NCBI GenBank assembly: GCA_031291075.1
Contig: JARLJS010000162.1
Coordinates: 1 to 46,936, forward strand
Direction: 5' to 3'
Length of the DNA stretch: 46,936 nucleotides
From: Nevskia sp.
Lineage (GTDB): Bacteria > Pseudomonadota > Gammaproteobacteria > Nevskiales > Nevskiaceae
Position numbers and translations under genes: made by a program. Below, piece after piece: positions 37,980-45,407 of the stretch. Positions within the stretch are counted from its first letter, which is position 1; each line of letters starts with the position of its first letter. The notes under the pieces were generated by a model. The model was given only the letters and a program-made list of their open reading frames with translations, was not told where the DNA came from and made no database searches.

Positions 37980-38381
37980 ATGAACGCCAGCCTGTTGCAA
38001 ACCGTTGACCTGTACGTCGCCGTGCTCCTCGCCGCATTCGGCATGAGCTTCCTGACCCTGACCATTGTCGTGCTGCTGGACAGCGACGCCGTGCGGGAGC
38101 TGGCGCATGCCTGGGAGTCGAAGCAGCTCGACCGCGTCCGCATGGGCAGGATGCTGGCCCTGCGCGGCATCGACCGGCGTATCTACCTGCGCGGCACGCC
38201 GATGTCCGAAGTGCGCCACCAGGTCGCCAGGTGCCGTAACTGCAGCCAGCAGAGCCGCTGCGACGCCGACCTCGCGGCGGGTACGCCCACCCGTGCCGGC
38301 TACTGCCCCAATGCCAGGGCCCTCGACACGCTGGCCGTGCTGCACCGGCATGGTAGCGCGCAGACTCTGCAGCCGCGCTGA
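37980..38381 (+). CDS. Membrane-anchored Cys-rich protein, DUF6455-like
   Basis: A 133-residue protein. One N-terminal membrane helix (VDLYVAVLLAAFGMSFLTLTIVVLL, about 9-33) precedes a basic cytosolic region. It then has CRNCSQQSRC (C-x2-C-x6-C) and a further Cys in YCPNARAL. This resembles DUF6455 proteins, in which the cysteines may bind a metal or Fe-S cluster; no ligand has been shown here. ATG 37980 is preceded by GAGA. It is the first gene of a two-gene unit with the wax-ester/DGAT gene 11 bp downstream, under an FNR-type box. A redox-sensing or electron-carrier role is a guess. Confidence 0.7.
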   Translation: MNASLLQTVDLYVAVLLAAFGMSFLTLTIVVLLDSDAVRELAHAWESKQLDRVRMGRMLALRGIDRRIYLRGTPMSEVRHQVARCRNCSQQSRCDADLAAGTPTRAGYCPNARALDTLAVLHRHGSAQTLQPR

Positions 38382-38392
38382 GCGGAGCCTCC

Positions 38393-39850
38393 GTGACCAA
38401 CGCGGCGGGGTCCGGCAGGAAAGCGCGCGCGCCGCGGCCCGGACGTGAGCGGCCGGCGCTGGCGGCCGGCGAGTTGATGCATTCCATCGACCGGGCCTGG
38501 CTGGAAATGGACCGGCCGCGGAATCCGATGGTGGTGAGCGGGCTGTTTCAGGTCGACGGCAATGTCACGCCTCTGCGTTTCAAGCGCACCCTGGCGGAAC
38601 GCCTGCTGCGCTTTCCCCGTTTCAGCCAGCGACCTGAACGGCACCACTCGCCGCCGTTGTGGGTGACCGAAACCGAGCTTGACCTCGACTACCATATCCA
38701 CATCCGCCGGCTGCCGGCCGCCGGCTTCGAGCCGGCCCTGCGCAAGGCGGTGTCGGCTGAACTGACCGGCGAGTTGGATCCCTGCCGCCCGCTGTGGCGC
38801 GCGATGATCTTCACCCGCAAGGGCCGCCCGGTGATGGTCATGTTCCGCGCCCATCACGCGGTGGCGGACGGCATCGCCCTGCTGCGCGTGCTGCTGGCCT
38901 GCACCGACGCCGCGATGCGCCGGCGCGGCCCGGCCGTCCCGGCCGCCACCGGGCACCCGCGCCACGACGGGCCGCTGGCGCCGGTGATCGATCGCCTGGA
39001 GGGTGCCAACGCCGCGCTGGAGGTGCTGCACGACCTGGTGGCCGAAGACCTCAAGCACCCGGGCGAGTTGATCAGGCACCTGCGGCAGGGACGCGACGCG
39101 CTCGGCGCCATCGCCCACATCCTGCAACTGCCCAACGACAACCCGCCCGAACTGCGCTTGCCGCTGACCGGCAAGCGCTCGCTGGTGTGGGCCAGCGACT
39201 TCCGCTCCACCGCCATCCGCAGGGCGGCCCATGCGCGCGGCGTGAAGATCAACGACCTGCTGATGGCCGCGCTGGCCGGCGCGTTCGGCAGCTATCTGCG
39301 CGGCGAAGGCGTGGCGGTGGCACCCGAGCAGAGTCTGCGCGTCTCGATCCCGGTCAACCTGCGCGACGACCATTTGCATGGCGAGCTGGGCAATTGCTTC
39401 GGGCTGGTGCTGCTCGATCTGCCGGTCGGCATGACCGACGCCGCGGCGCGCTTGGCTCTGGTGGCGGAACGCATGAACCGGCTCAAGACCTCGGGCGAAG
39501 CGCGCGCCACGCTGCTGGCGCTGGCGGCGGTCGGGCATCTGCCGATGGCGCTGGAGAAGGGCCTGGTGCAGCACGTGGCGGACAAATCCTGCGCCGTGGT
39601 ATCCAACCTGCGCGGGCCGCAGCGCTCGGTGCGCATCGGCGGAGCGAGGTTGAGCAACCTGGTGTTCTGGCCGCCGCAGTCCGGGCATATCGGCATCGGC
39701 GTCAGCCTGATCAGCTATGCCGGCGCGCTCAGCGTCGGCATCTCCGCCGACACCGGCGTGGTCAAGCAGCCGCAGCGACTGCTGGACGAACTGGTCAAGG
39801 CGTTGCGCGAGCTTGGCTGCAAGGGCTCGTTGCGCCGAGCGGGCGCCTGA
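38393..39850 (+). CDS. Wax ester synthase/diacylglycerol acyltransferase (WS/DGAT)
   Basis: A 485-residue enzyme that joins acyl-CoA to fatty alcohol or diacylglycerol, making storage wax esters or triacylglycerol. The catalytic HHAVADG motif is at 154-160, PLWRAMI near 133-139, and the C-terminal SNLRGP block near 404. The GTG at 38393 has GGAG upstream; an internal ATG at residue 29 (LMHSIDRAWLEM) aligns with the usual family start, leaving a basic 28-residue extension. It sits directly after the DUF6455 gene and shares its FNR-type promoter. Mycobacterial Tgs1, a DosR-regulon TAG synthase, is in the same family, suggesting lipid storage when respiration stops. Confidence 0.92.
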   Translation: MTNAAGSGRKARAPRPGRERPALAAGELMHSIDRAWLEMDRPRNPMVVSGLFQVDGNVTPLRFKRTLAERLLRFPRFSQRPERHHSPPLWVTETELDLDYHIHIRRLPAAGFEPALRKAVSAELTGELDPCRPLWRAMIFTRKGRPVMVMFRAHHAVADGIALLRVLLACTDAAMRRRGPAVPAATGHPRHDGPLAPVIDRLEGANAALEVLHDLVAEDLKHPGELIRHLRQGRDALGAIAHILQLPNDNPPELRLPLTGKRSLVWASDFRSTAIRRAAHARGVKINDLLMAALAGAFGSYLRGEGVAVAPEQSLRVSIPVNLRDDHLHGELGNCFGLVLLDLPVGMTDAAARLALVAERMNRLKTSGEARATLLALAAVGHLPMALEKGLVQHVADKSCAVVSNLRGPQRSVRIGGARLSNLVFWPPQSGHIGIGVSLISYAGALSVGISADTGVVKQPQRLLDELVKALRELGCKGSLRRAGA

Positions 39851-39857
39851 GGCGCGT

Positions 39858-40769
39858 TCAGGTTTCCCAGAAGGGTTCGAGCCGGCGGAAGCTGTGCCAG
39901 GCGTGGCGCAGTTTGCGCTGCTTGCCCGATCCCGCGCCGTGGCGGTCCACTGCGGCGACACGGTGCTTGCCGAGCCGGCGCTTGAGCTGTGAGGCCAGCG
40001 CGCGTCCCGAGGCGGCATCCTGGATCACCCCGAGCCGCCCCTGCAGCTCGCTCAGCGCAGTGAGGTAGGGTTGCACCCGGCGGTGCGCATACAGCGGTTC
40101 CAGCATCTCGCTGGCGTAGCGCAGCCGTTTCAGGCTCATGCGCAGGCGGTGCAGCTCCTTGCGCCGCAGCCCGCGCAGGTGGCGGCCGCGCTGGCGCACC
40201 TCCCGCAGCCGCTGGCGCAGGACGACACTGGCAGCGGGACGCAGGCTGTCGCCGGCGTGGTGGGAAGTCCGCGGCGGGAGCACGGACGCGGCCCCGGGGT
40301 GACCGTGCATGGCCCGCAGGCGGGTCAGCAGCGCGCCGCAGCGGTGCGAGTGGAAGACCGCCCGTGCCTGCTCCAGCGCCTGCGCCCGGCAGGCGGCTGC
40401 CGCTGCCGCGCTGGTGCCGTGGCGGGGGAAACGCGGCGTCAGGTTCTGCTCGGCCAGGAACACGTCCCATTCGCGGGTTGCCGCCAAGCCGTGCATCAGC
40501 CATTTCAACTCGTTGCCCAGCCGCTGGGCGCGGTGGTCCGGCAGGAACCCGGCGAACGCGCTCAGCGCGGTGCGCAGGCGGGTGATGTCGATGCGAAGCT
40601 GGTGGATCGCGTCGGCGCTTCCGCTGCGGTCCGCGGTTTCCACGCCGGCCACCACCTGCGCCGCCAGGGCAGCGAAGATCTGCCGGAACAGGGTGCCGGC
40701 GGCGGGCGGCCGCGGCTGACGGCCCGCGGCGCGGGGATGCCGCGCCGCGGCACCGGCCCTGGCGTCCAT
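39858..40769 (-). CDS. CHAD domain protein
   Basis: A 303-residue helical protein with the conserved histidine-alpha-helical (CHAD) pattern: AIHQLRIDITRLRTALSAF (about 54-72) and LHRLRMSLKRLRYASEML (about 206-223), rich in His, Arg and Lys. CHAD proteins bind polyphosphate and locate to polyphosphate granules in bacteria studied. No CYTH triphosphatase domain is attached. No clear ribosome-binding site precedes ATG 40769. The gene lies 28 bp after a small coiled-coil gene and should share its FNR-type promoter; it converges on the WS/DGAT gene with a 7-bp gap. Confidence 0.88.
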   Translation of the reverse strand: MDARAGAAARHPRAAGRQPRPPAAGTLFRQIFAALAAQVVAGVETADRSGSADAIHQLRIDITRLRTALSAFAGFLPDHRAQRLGNELKWLMHGLAATREWDVFLAEQNLTPRFPRHGTSAAAAAACRAQALEQARAVFHSHRCGALLTRLRAMHGHPGAASVLPPRTSHHAGDSLRPAASVVLRQRLREVRQRGRHLRGLRRKELHRLRMSLKRLRYASEMLEPLYAHRRVQPYLTALSELQGRLGVIQDAASGRALASQLKRRLGKHRVAAVDRHGAGSGKQRKLRHAWHSFRRLEPFWET

Positions 40770-40797
40770 ATCCGAACGCCGGTGGCTTGCGGCTGGA

Positions 40798-41067
40798 TCA
40801 GCTCTTGAGCGCGTTGCGCATATCGGTGTAGCTGGTACGCAGCGCGTTGAGCAGCTTGCTGGCGGCTGCCTCGACCTCCTTGCGGCTGTCCTCGGCGGCG
40901 ACCTCGGCGCGGCCGATGTGCTCGCGCAGGGTGGCGAAGTCGGCTTCCAGTTTGTTCCAGCGGTCTTTCAGCTCGGCTTTCAGCAACGAGGTGTGCAGCG
41001 CCAACTCGTCGCGGAGCAGGCAAAGGGCTTTGTAGTCGTTGCTCAGGGCGGTGGAGAGACGTGACAT
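40798..41067 (-). CDS. Small coiled-coil protein, phasin-like in character
   Basis: An 89-residue protein, almost entirely helical with heptads (LLRDELALHTSLLKAELKDR, then WNKLEADFATLREHIGRAEV), no signal or membrane segment. I recognise no named family; length and amphipathic helices recall phasins or apolipoprotein-like granule proteins. ATG 41067 has GGAG 7 bp upstream; the in-frame extension to 41142 is the FNR box. It heads a two-gene unit with the CHAD protein. Placement between polyphosphate- and lipid-linked genes makes a granule-surface role plausible but unproven. Confidence 0.75.
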   Translation of the reverse strand: MSRLSTALSNDYKALCLLRDELALHTSLLKAELKDRWNKLEADFATLREHIGRAEVAAEDSRKEVEAAASKLLNALRTSYTDMRNALKS

Positions 41068-41128
41068 GACAGGACTCCATTGGTTGGGGGAGGTGCTGTC
41101 AGTTTCGTCGCCGGACAGGACCGCCGCC

Positions 41129-41142
41129 TTGATCTGCGTCAA
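41129..41142 (-). promoter_or_regulatory. FNR-type box upstream of the coiled-coil/CHAD operon
   Basis: TTGAT-CTGC-GTCAA. GAAACT on the minus strand (41101-41106) is 32 bp from the centre, identical in sequence and distance to the ppsA promoter. The predicted start lies about 27 bp before ATG 41067. Confidence 0.75.
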
Positions 41143-41157
41143 GGTTGCGTCGCGTCT

Positions 41158-42066
41158 CTAGGCCGCGGCCGCCAGCCGTGCCCGCGGCAGTATCGTCTTC
41201 TTCAGCTGCGTCCTCAGCTCGCCGTGCTCGCCGAACAGGCGCGCCTGCATGTCGCGCAGCAGCGTGTCGGTATCGTGCTGGCTGGGGTGGAAGCCGGGCT
41301 TGAAATAATCCAGGAAAGCTGGGATCAGGCCGGCCCACAGGCCGCGCGGGCCATAGATGTGGCCGACGCCGCGCAGATGCCGGCGCAATTGCCAAAGCGT
41401 GCCGTCGGCGGCGAGGATGCGGAGCTGGAACGCGAGCAGCGTGCCGAGCAGGATAGCGGTCATCGGGATCATCGTGCCGGCGCGCACCAGGTAGCTGCCG
41501 CCGGTGCTGCGGAACACGTCGAAGGCCACCGCCTTGTGCTCGGTCTCCTCCATCATGTGCCAGAGGGTGAAGCGCAGCGCCTCCGGCGCGAAGCGGGCCT
41601 GCATTTCGGGATGGCGGAAGGTGTATTCGGACACGATCGCGGTGTGGTGCTCCAGCGCCACCGTCATGGCGAGCTGGATACGCAGCGGCAGCCATCTGCG
41701 GGCGAGCTTGAGGCCACGCCGGGACAGCCGGTCCAGCCGCTTCATCGGAAAGCCCATGGCCTCGTAGATGGCGTTGGAGATGTCGTGCTCCTGGCCGTGC
41801 ATCGCCTCCTGGCCGATGAAGCCGGCCACGCGCTGCTGCAGTTCGGGATCGCGGACGCGATCGCGGTAGTTGCGCACCGAATCGATGAAGAAGCGCTCGC
41901 CGTGGGGGATCACGGCCGAGAAGGCCATGAAGAACGCCGAGGCGAACGGGTCGTTGTCGTAGAAGTAGCGCGGCAGATTGCCGCGGTCGCCGCTGAAGTC
42001 CATGTGGCGGATCGGGACCTCCGGGTTGGGGTGCGCGTCCGTGCTGCGGTCCGTGCGGGCGATCAT
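41158..42066 (-). CDS. PF10118 metal-dependent hydrolase-like protein
   Basis: A 302-residue protein of the predicted metal-dependent hydrolase family PF10118. Candidate metal ligands recur in helices: FIGQEAMHGQEH (about 88-99), LEHHTAIVSEY (near 139-149) and HMMEETEHKAVAFD (near 171-184), a Glu/His pattern reminiscent of di-iron helical bundles. A hydrophobic stretch (MIPMTAILLGTLLAFQL) may lie against the membrane. ATG 42066 has AGGAG upstream. It lies 35 bp after the SDR gene, forming an operon divergent from an AraC regulator. The reaction is unknown. Confidence 0.85.
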   Translation of the reverse strand: MIARTDRSTDAHPNPEVPIRHMDFSGDRGNLPRYFYDNDPFASAFFMAFSAVIPHGERFFIDSVRNYRDRVRDPELQQRVAGFIGQEAMHGQEHDISNAIYEAMGFPMKRLDRLSRRGLKLARRWLPLRIQLAMTVALEHHTAIVSEYTFRHPEMQARFAPEALRFTLWHMMEETEHKAVAFDVFRSTGGSYLVRAGTMIPMTAILLGTLLAFQLRILAADGTLWQLRRHLRGVGHIYGPRGLWAGLIPAFLDYFKPGFHPSQHDTDTLLRDMQARLFGEHGELRTQLKKTILPRARLAAAA

Positions 42067-42101
42067 GGAACTCTCCTGTGGGTGTCGATGAAGGGCGGCG
42101 T

Positions 42102-42932
42102 TCAGCCCCCGGTCCTGGCGACCAGACGGCCGATCAGGCCGGAGCCGCGGTTGTAGCTGACCGGCGCGTAGCGTTTCAGGCGCCACACCAGGCGCGCGTC
42201 GAACTGCGGCAGCACGTAGAGCTTGCCGTGGTCGAGGGCGTCGAGGGTGAGGCGGCCCACCTGCTCGGGTGACCAGCCGCTCAGTGCCATCAGCCGCTGC
42301 GCCAGGCGCGATTGTGCCTCGGGGATGCGGCCGTCGCGGGCAATGTTGGTCTTGACGAACGTTGGACAGAGCACGGTCACGCCGACCCCGGTGCCCGCCA
42401 TCTCCGCCGCCAGCGTCTCCGACAGGGCCAGCACCGCCGCCTTGCTCGCGTTGTACGGGCCCATGCCGGGCGCGGCGGCGAAACCGGCGGCGGAGGCGAC
42501 GTTGATGATGCCGCCGCGCCGCAGGATGCGCAGCTTGGGCGCGAACACATGGCAGCCGTGGATAACGCCCCACAGGTTGACGCCCATGGTCCAGTGCCAG
42601 TCCTCGATCGGGAACTCGCCGATGTTGTGGCCGCCGATGCCCACGCCGGCGTTGTTGACCACCAGGTCGACCGGATCGCCCAGCCAGTCCTCGGCCTGCC
42701 CGGCCAGGGACTCGACGTTGGCCAGCTCGCTCACGTCGCACTGCACCGCCAGCGCCCGGCCGCCCTTGGCTACGATTTCGTCGGCCGTCTGCCGGGCGGT
42801 CTCCAGCTTGATGTCGGAACAGACGACGCGGCCGCCGCGCGCGGCGAGTTCGAGGGCGAAGCCGCGGCCAATGCCGCTGCCGGCTCCGGTGACCACCGCA
42901 CAGGCGGCAGCCGAGCGCTTTTTCCTGGACAC
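42102..42932 (-). CDS. Short-chain dehydrogenase/reductase (SDR)
   Basis: A 276-residue classical SDR. The cofactor motif TGAGSGIG lies near 15-22, NNAGVGIGG near 92-100, and the catalytic set includes Ser in NVASAAGF and Tyr/Lys in YNASK. The Asp after beta-2 (VVCSDIKLE) favours NAD(H). The start is uncertain: GTG 42932 has a G-rich upstream stretch, while the frame is open to 43088 without a better codon. A 5-bp palindrome GGGGGTTCCCCC at 42936-42947 overlaps the likely ribosome-binding region. It is followed by the PF10118 gene and divergent from the AraC regulator, which probably controls both. Confidence 0.88.
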   Translation of the reverse strand: MSRKKRSAAACAVVTGAGSGIGRGFALELAARGGRVVCSDIKLETARQTADEIVAKGGRALAVQCDVSELANVESLAGQAEDWLGDPVDLVVNNAGVGIGGHNIGEFPIEDWHWTMGVNLWGVIHGCHVFAPKLRILRRGGIINVASAAGFAAAPGMGPYNASKAAVLALSETLAAEMAGTGVGVTVLCPTFVKTNIARDGRIPEAQSRLAQRLMALSGWSPEQVGRLTLDALDHGKLYVLPQFDARLVWRLKRYAPVSYNRGSGLIGRLVARTGG

Positions 42933-43049
42933 TCCGGGGGTTCCCCCAATGTCTTGATGTGTTTCCGGCGGTTCGCCGCCGGGTCTTTGCCTGGCCCCAC
43001 TATGCGGAGCGGCACCCGTTTGCTGTGAGGACGATCTATGCCAAAATCC

Positions 43050-43055
43050 TTGACA
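43050..43055 (+). promoter_or_regulatory. -35 like TTGACA before the AraC gene
   Basis: TTGACA lies 32 bp before the ATG of the AraC-type regulator in a 154-bp divergent region (42933-43086) that is AT-richer than its flanks. No clear -10 follows at the usual spacing. This region should also contain the SDR promoter and AraC binding sites, which I cannot define from one copy. Confidence 0.3.
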
Positions 43056-43086
43056 ATATAGGCCAATACCGCATCGCAACATCGGC

Positions 43087-44136
43087 ATGGTGGAACGGCG
43101 TACGAAGTCCGGTAACCGCGGCGGCAGCCCGCGCTTTTCGGCCGTGCCCGCCAGCTATCTCAACCAGGTCCTGGAACTCGGTCGTGGCTGGGGGTTGAGC
43201 GACAGCCAGATGCTCACCGGCACCGGCATCCAGGCGGAAGCGCTGCGCGAGCCGGCCGCGCGCATGCCGGTGGAGCAGGCCGGGCGCCTTGCCCTGAACG
43301 CGATGCGGCTGGGGCAGCGGCCGGGCTTCGGCTTCGAACTGGGCCTGCACCTCAAGTACACCTCGCACGGGCAACTCGGCTATGCGGTGCTCAGCGCCGG
43401 CACACTGCGCGAGGCGCTGGAGTTGGTGAACCACTACGCGCGCACGCGCTGGGGCGCGGTCAAGCTGGAGTTCGCTCCCGCCGGCGAGATGGCCGAGGTG
43501 CGCGTGGTGGAGAACGTGCCGCTGGGCCCGTTCCGCACCGCTGTGCTGGAAGCCATGCTGGTGCTGCTGTGGCGACACGGCTCGTTCGTGCTGGGCGTGA
43601 ACGGCTCCGCTGGCGAGCTGTGCTTCGAATGGGCCGAGCCGCCGTACTTCGCGGCCTACCGCGAGCGCCTGCCGGCGGTGTCCTGGCGCCGGCCCGCCAA
43701 TATGATCCGCTTCCCGCTGAAGGACTTCGACCAGGGCCTGGTATCGGCCGACGCCCTGGCTTCGCGTCAGGCGCTGCGGGAAGTCGAGCGCGAGATGTCG
43801 CTGCTGGGCGAAGCTGGGGACAACCTGGTGGATCGGGTCCGCGCCGAGCTCAGATCTCACGAGCGGGGCTTTCCGGACCTGGACCAGGTGGCGGCGCGAC
43901 TGCATCTGTCCAGCCGCACCCTCAAGCGCAAGCTGCAGGCAAGTGGCACCAGCTTCCAGGTCCTGCTCAACGAGGTGAAGCGGCAGGAGGCGCTGCACCT
44001 GATGCAGCACTCCGGGCTCAAGCTGCACGAGATCGCGGCCCGGCTGGGCTACGATGATCCGGCCTGCTTCACCCGCGCGTTCCAGCGCTGGACCGGGCAG
44101 TCGCCGAGCAGTGCGCGGCAGAAGGCCGGTTCCTAG
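43087..44136 (+). CDS. AraC family regulator with OruR-type N-terminal domain
   Basis: A 349-residue transcription factor. The N-terminal domain (about 20-205, with RLALNAMRLGQRPGFGFELG and YAVLSAGTLREALELVNHYA) is the PF12625 arabinose-binding/OruR-like sensor type. The C-terminal AraC DNA-binding domain (about 255-345) has VAARLHLSSRTLKRKLQ and IAARLGYDDPACFTRAFQRW. It is divergent from the SDR/PF10118 pair, the usual arrangement for an activator responding to the pathway substrate. The ligand is unknown. Its stop overlaps the convergent multicopper oxidase gene by 4 bp. Confidence 0.93.
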   Translation: MVERRTKSGNRGGSPRFSAVPASYLNQVLELGRGWGLSDSQMLTGTGIQAEALREPAARMPVEQAGRLALNAMRLGQRPGFGFELGLHLKYTSHGQLGYAVLSAGTLREALELVNHYARTRWGAVKLEFAPAGEMAEVRVVENVPLGPFRTAVLEAMLVLLWRHGSFVLGVNGSAGELCFEWAEPPYFAAYRERLPAVSWRRPANMIRFPLKDFDQGLVSADALASRQALREVEREMSLLGEAGDNLVDRVRAELRSHERGFPDLDQVAARLHLSSRTLKRKLQASGTSFQVLLNEVKRQEALHLMQHSGLKLHEIAARLGYDDPACFTRAFQRWTGQSPSSARQKAGS

Positions 44137-45407
44137 CTCTTATTCACGCGGTACGCCCGGGTGCCGTGCGGCTGCCGGTACCAGCCGGGGTCGGTGTCGC
44201 CCTGCAGGTCGTCGCGCACCTTCAGCACGGTGAACATGCCGCCCATGCCGACGCTGCCGTAGGGGCCGTTGCCGGCGGCCATCGGCAGGGTGTTGGTGGG
44301 GCCTTTCATGGCCATGCCGTCCATGTCGTGCATGCCGTCGCGGCCCATCGCCATGTAGTCCGGCAGCAGCGCGCGGATGCGGTTCTCCACCTGCGACTGG
44401 TCCACGCCGACCGGGTTGGGGATGCCGTGGCCCATCGCGTTCATGGTGTGGTGCGACATGTGGCAGTGGAAGGCCCAGTCGCCGGGATTGTCGGCGACGA
44501 ACTCGAGATCGCGCATCTGGCCCACGCCGACCAGGTGAGTGACCTCCGGCCGCCAGCTGCTGCGAGGCCAGCGGTCGCCGTCGCTGCCGGTGACCCAGAA
44601 ACGGTGGCCGTGCAGGTGCATGGGGTGGTTCCACATCGACAGGTTGCCGAGGCGGATGCGCACGCGCTCGCCGGTCTTCGCCAGCAGCGGCGCCGTGGCC
44701 GGGTAGACCTTGCTGTTGAAGCTCCAGAGGTCGAAGTCCTGCATCACCGAAGGATCGGGCCGCGAGGTGCCCGGGTGCAGCGCCCAGTTGTGCAGCAGGA
44801 TGGCGTAGTCGCGGTCCACCGGCGGGTTCCAGTCGGCGTTGCCCTCGCGCGGGTGGACGATGAACAGCCCCATCATGCCCAGCGCCATCTGCACCATTTC
44901 GTCGGCGTGCGGGTGGTACATGTGGCTGCCGGCTTGGCGCAGGGTGAACTCGTAGGCCCAGGTCTCGCCCGGCTGGATTGCCGGCTGGGTCAGGCCGGAC
45001 ACGCCGTCCATGCCGTTGGGGAGCAGGATGCCGTGCCAGTGCACGCTGGTCGGTTCCGGCAGGCGGTTGCTGACCAGGATGCGCACGCGTTCGCCCTCGG
45101 CCGCCTCGATGGTCGGCCCGGGCGTGACGCCGTTGTAGCCCCAGCAGCGGGCGCGGCAGCCGGGCGCGAACTCGTGCTCGACTTCCTCCGCCACCAGGTG
45201 AAACTGCTTGACGCCGTCTTCCATCGTGAAGGGCAGGCTGCGGCCGTTCGGTGTGCGCACCGGCGTATAGCCGTGGCGGCGTCCTTCGGCCAGGGCCTGC
45301 AGCGACAGCCCGGTGACGGGGTCGAGTTCCTGCGCTGGCGCGGGCGCGGCAGCCCCGGCCAGCGCGCCGGCGCCGAGCAGCTGGATCAGGCCACGGCGCG
45401 TCATCAT
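44133..45407 (-). CDS. Tat-exported multicopper oxidase (CopA-like)
   Basis: A 424-residue periplasmic oxidase. The twin-arginine signal is MMTRRGLIQLLGAGALAG. Copper-binding blocks are HWHG (near 122), HMYHPHADEM (near 165), HPMHLHGHRF (near 258-267) and HCHMSHHTM (near 313-321), giving the trinuclear and type 1 sites. A Met-rich tail (MHDMDGMAMKG) may hold extra Cu(I). The protein likely oxidises Cu(I) to the less toxic Cu(II). Its start overlaps the stop of the upstream TolC-family gene (ATGA), so the two are coupled and both should be copper-induced. Confidence 0.93.
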   Translation of the reverse strand: MMTRRGLIQLLGAGALAGAAAPAPAQELDPVTGLSLQALAEGRRHGYTPVRTPNGRSLPFTMEDGVKQFHLVAEEVEHEFAPGCRARCWGYNGVTPGPTIEAAEGERVRILVSNRLPEPTSVHWHGILLPNGMDGVSGLTQPAIQPGETWAYEFTLRQAGSHMYHPHADEMVQMALGMMGLFIVHPREGNADWNPPVDRDYAILLHNWALHPGTSRPDPSVMQDFDLWSFNSKVYPATAPLLAKTGERVRIRLGNLSMWNHPMHLHGHRFWVTGSDGDRWPRSSWRPEVTHLVGVGQMRDLEFVADNPGDWAFHCHMSHHTMNAMGHGIPNPVGVDQSQVENRIRALLPDYMAMGRDGMHDMDGMAMKGPTNTLPMAAGNGPYGSVGMGGMFTVLKVRDDLQGDTDPGWYRQPHGTRAYRVNKS

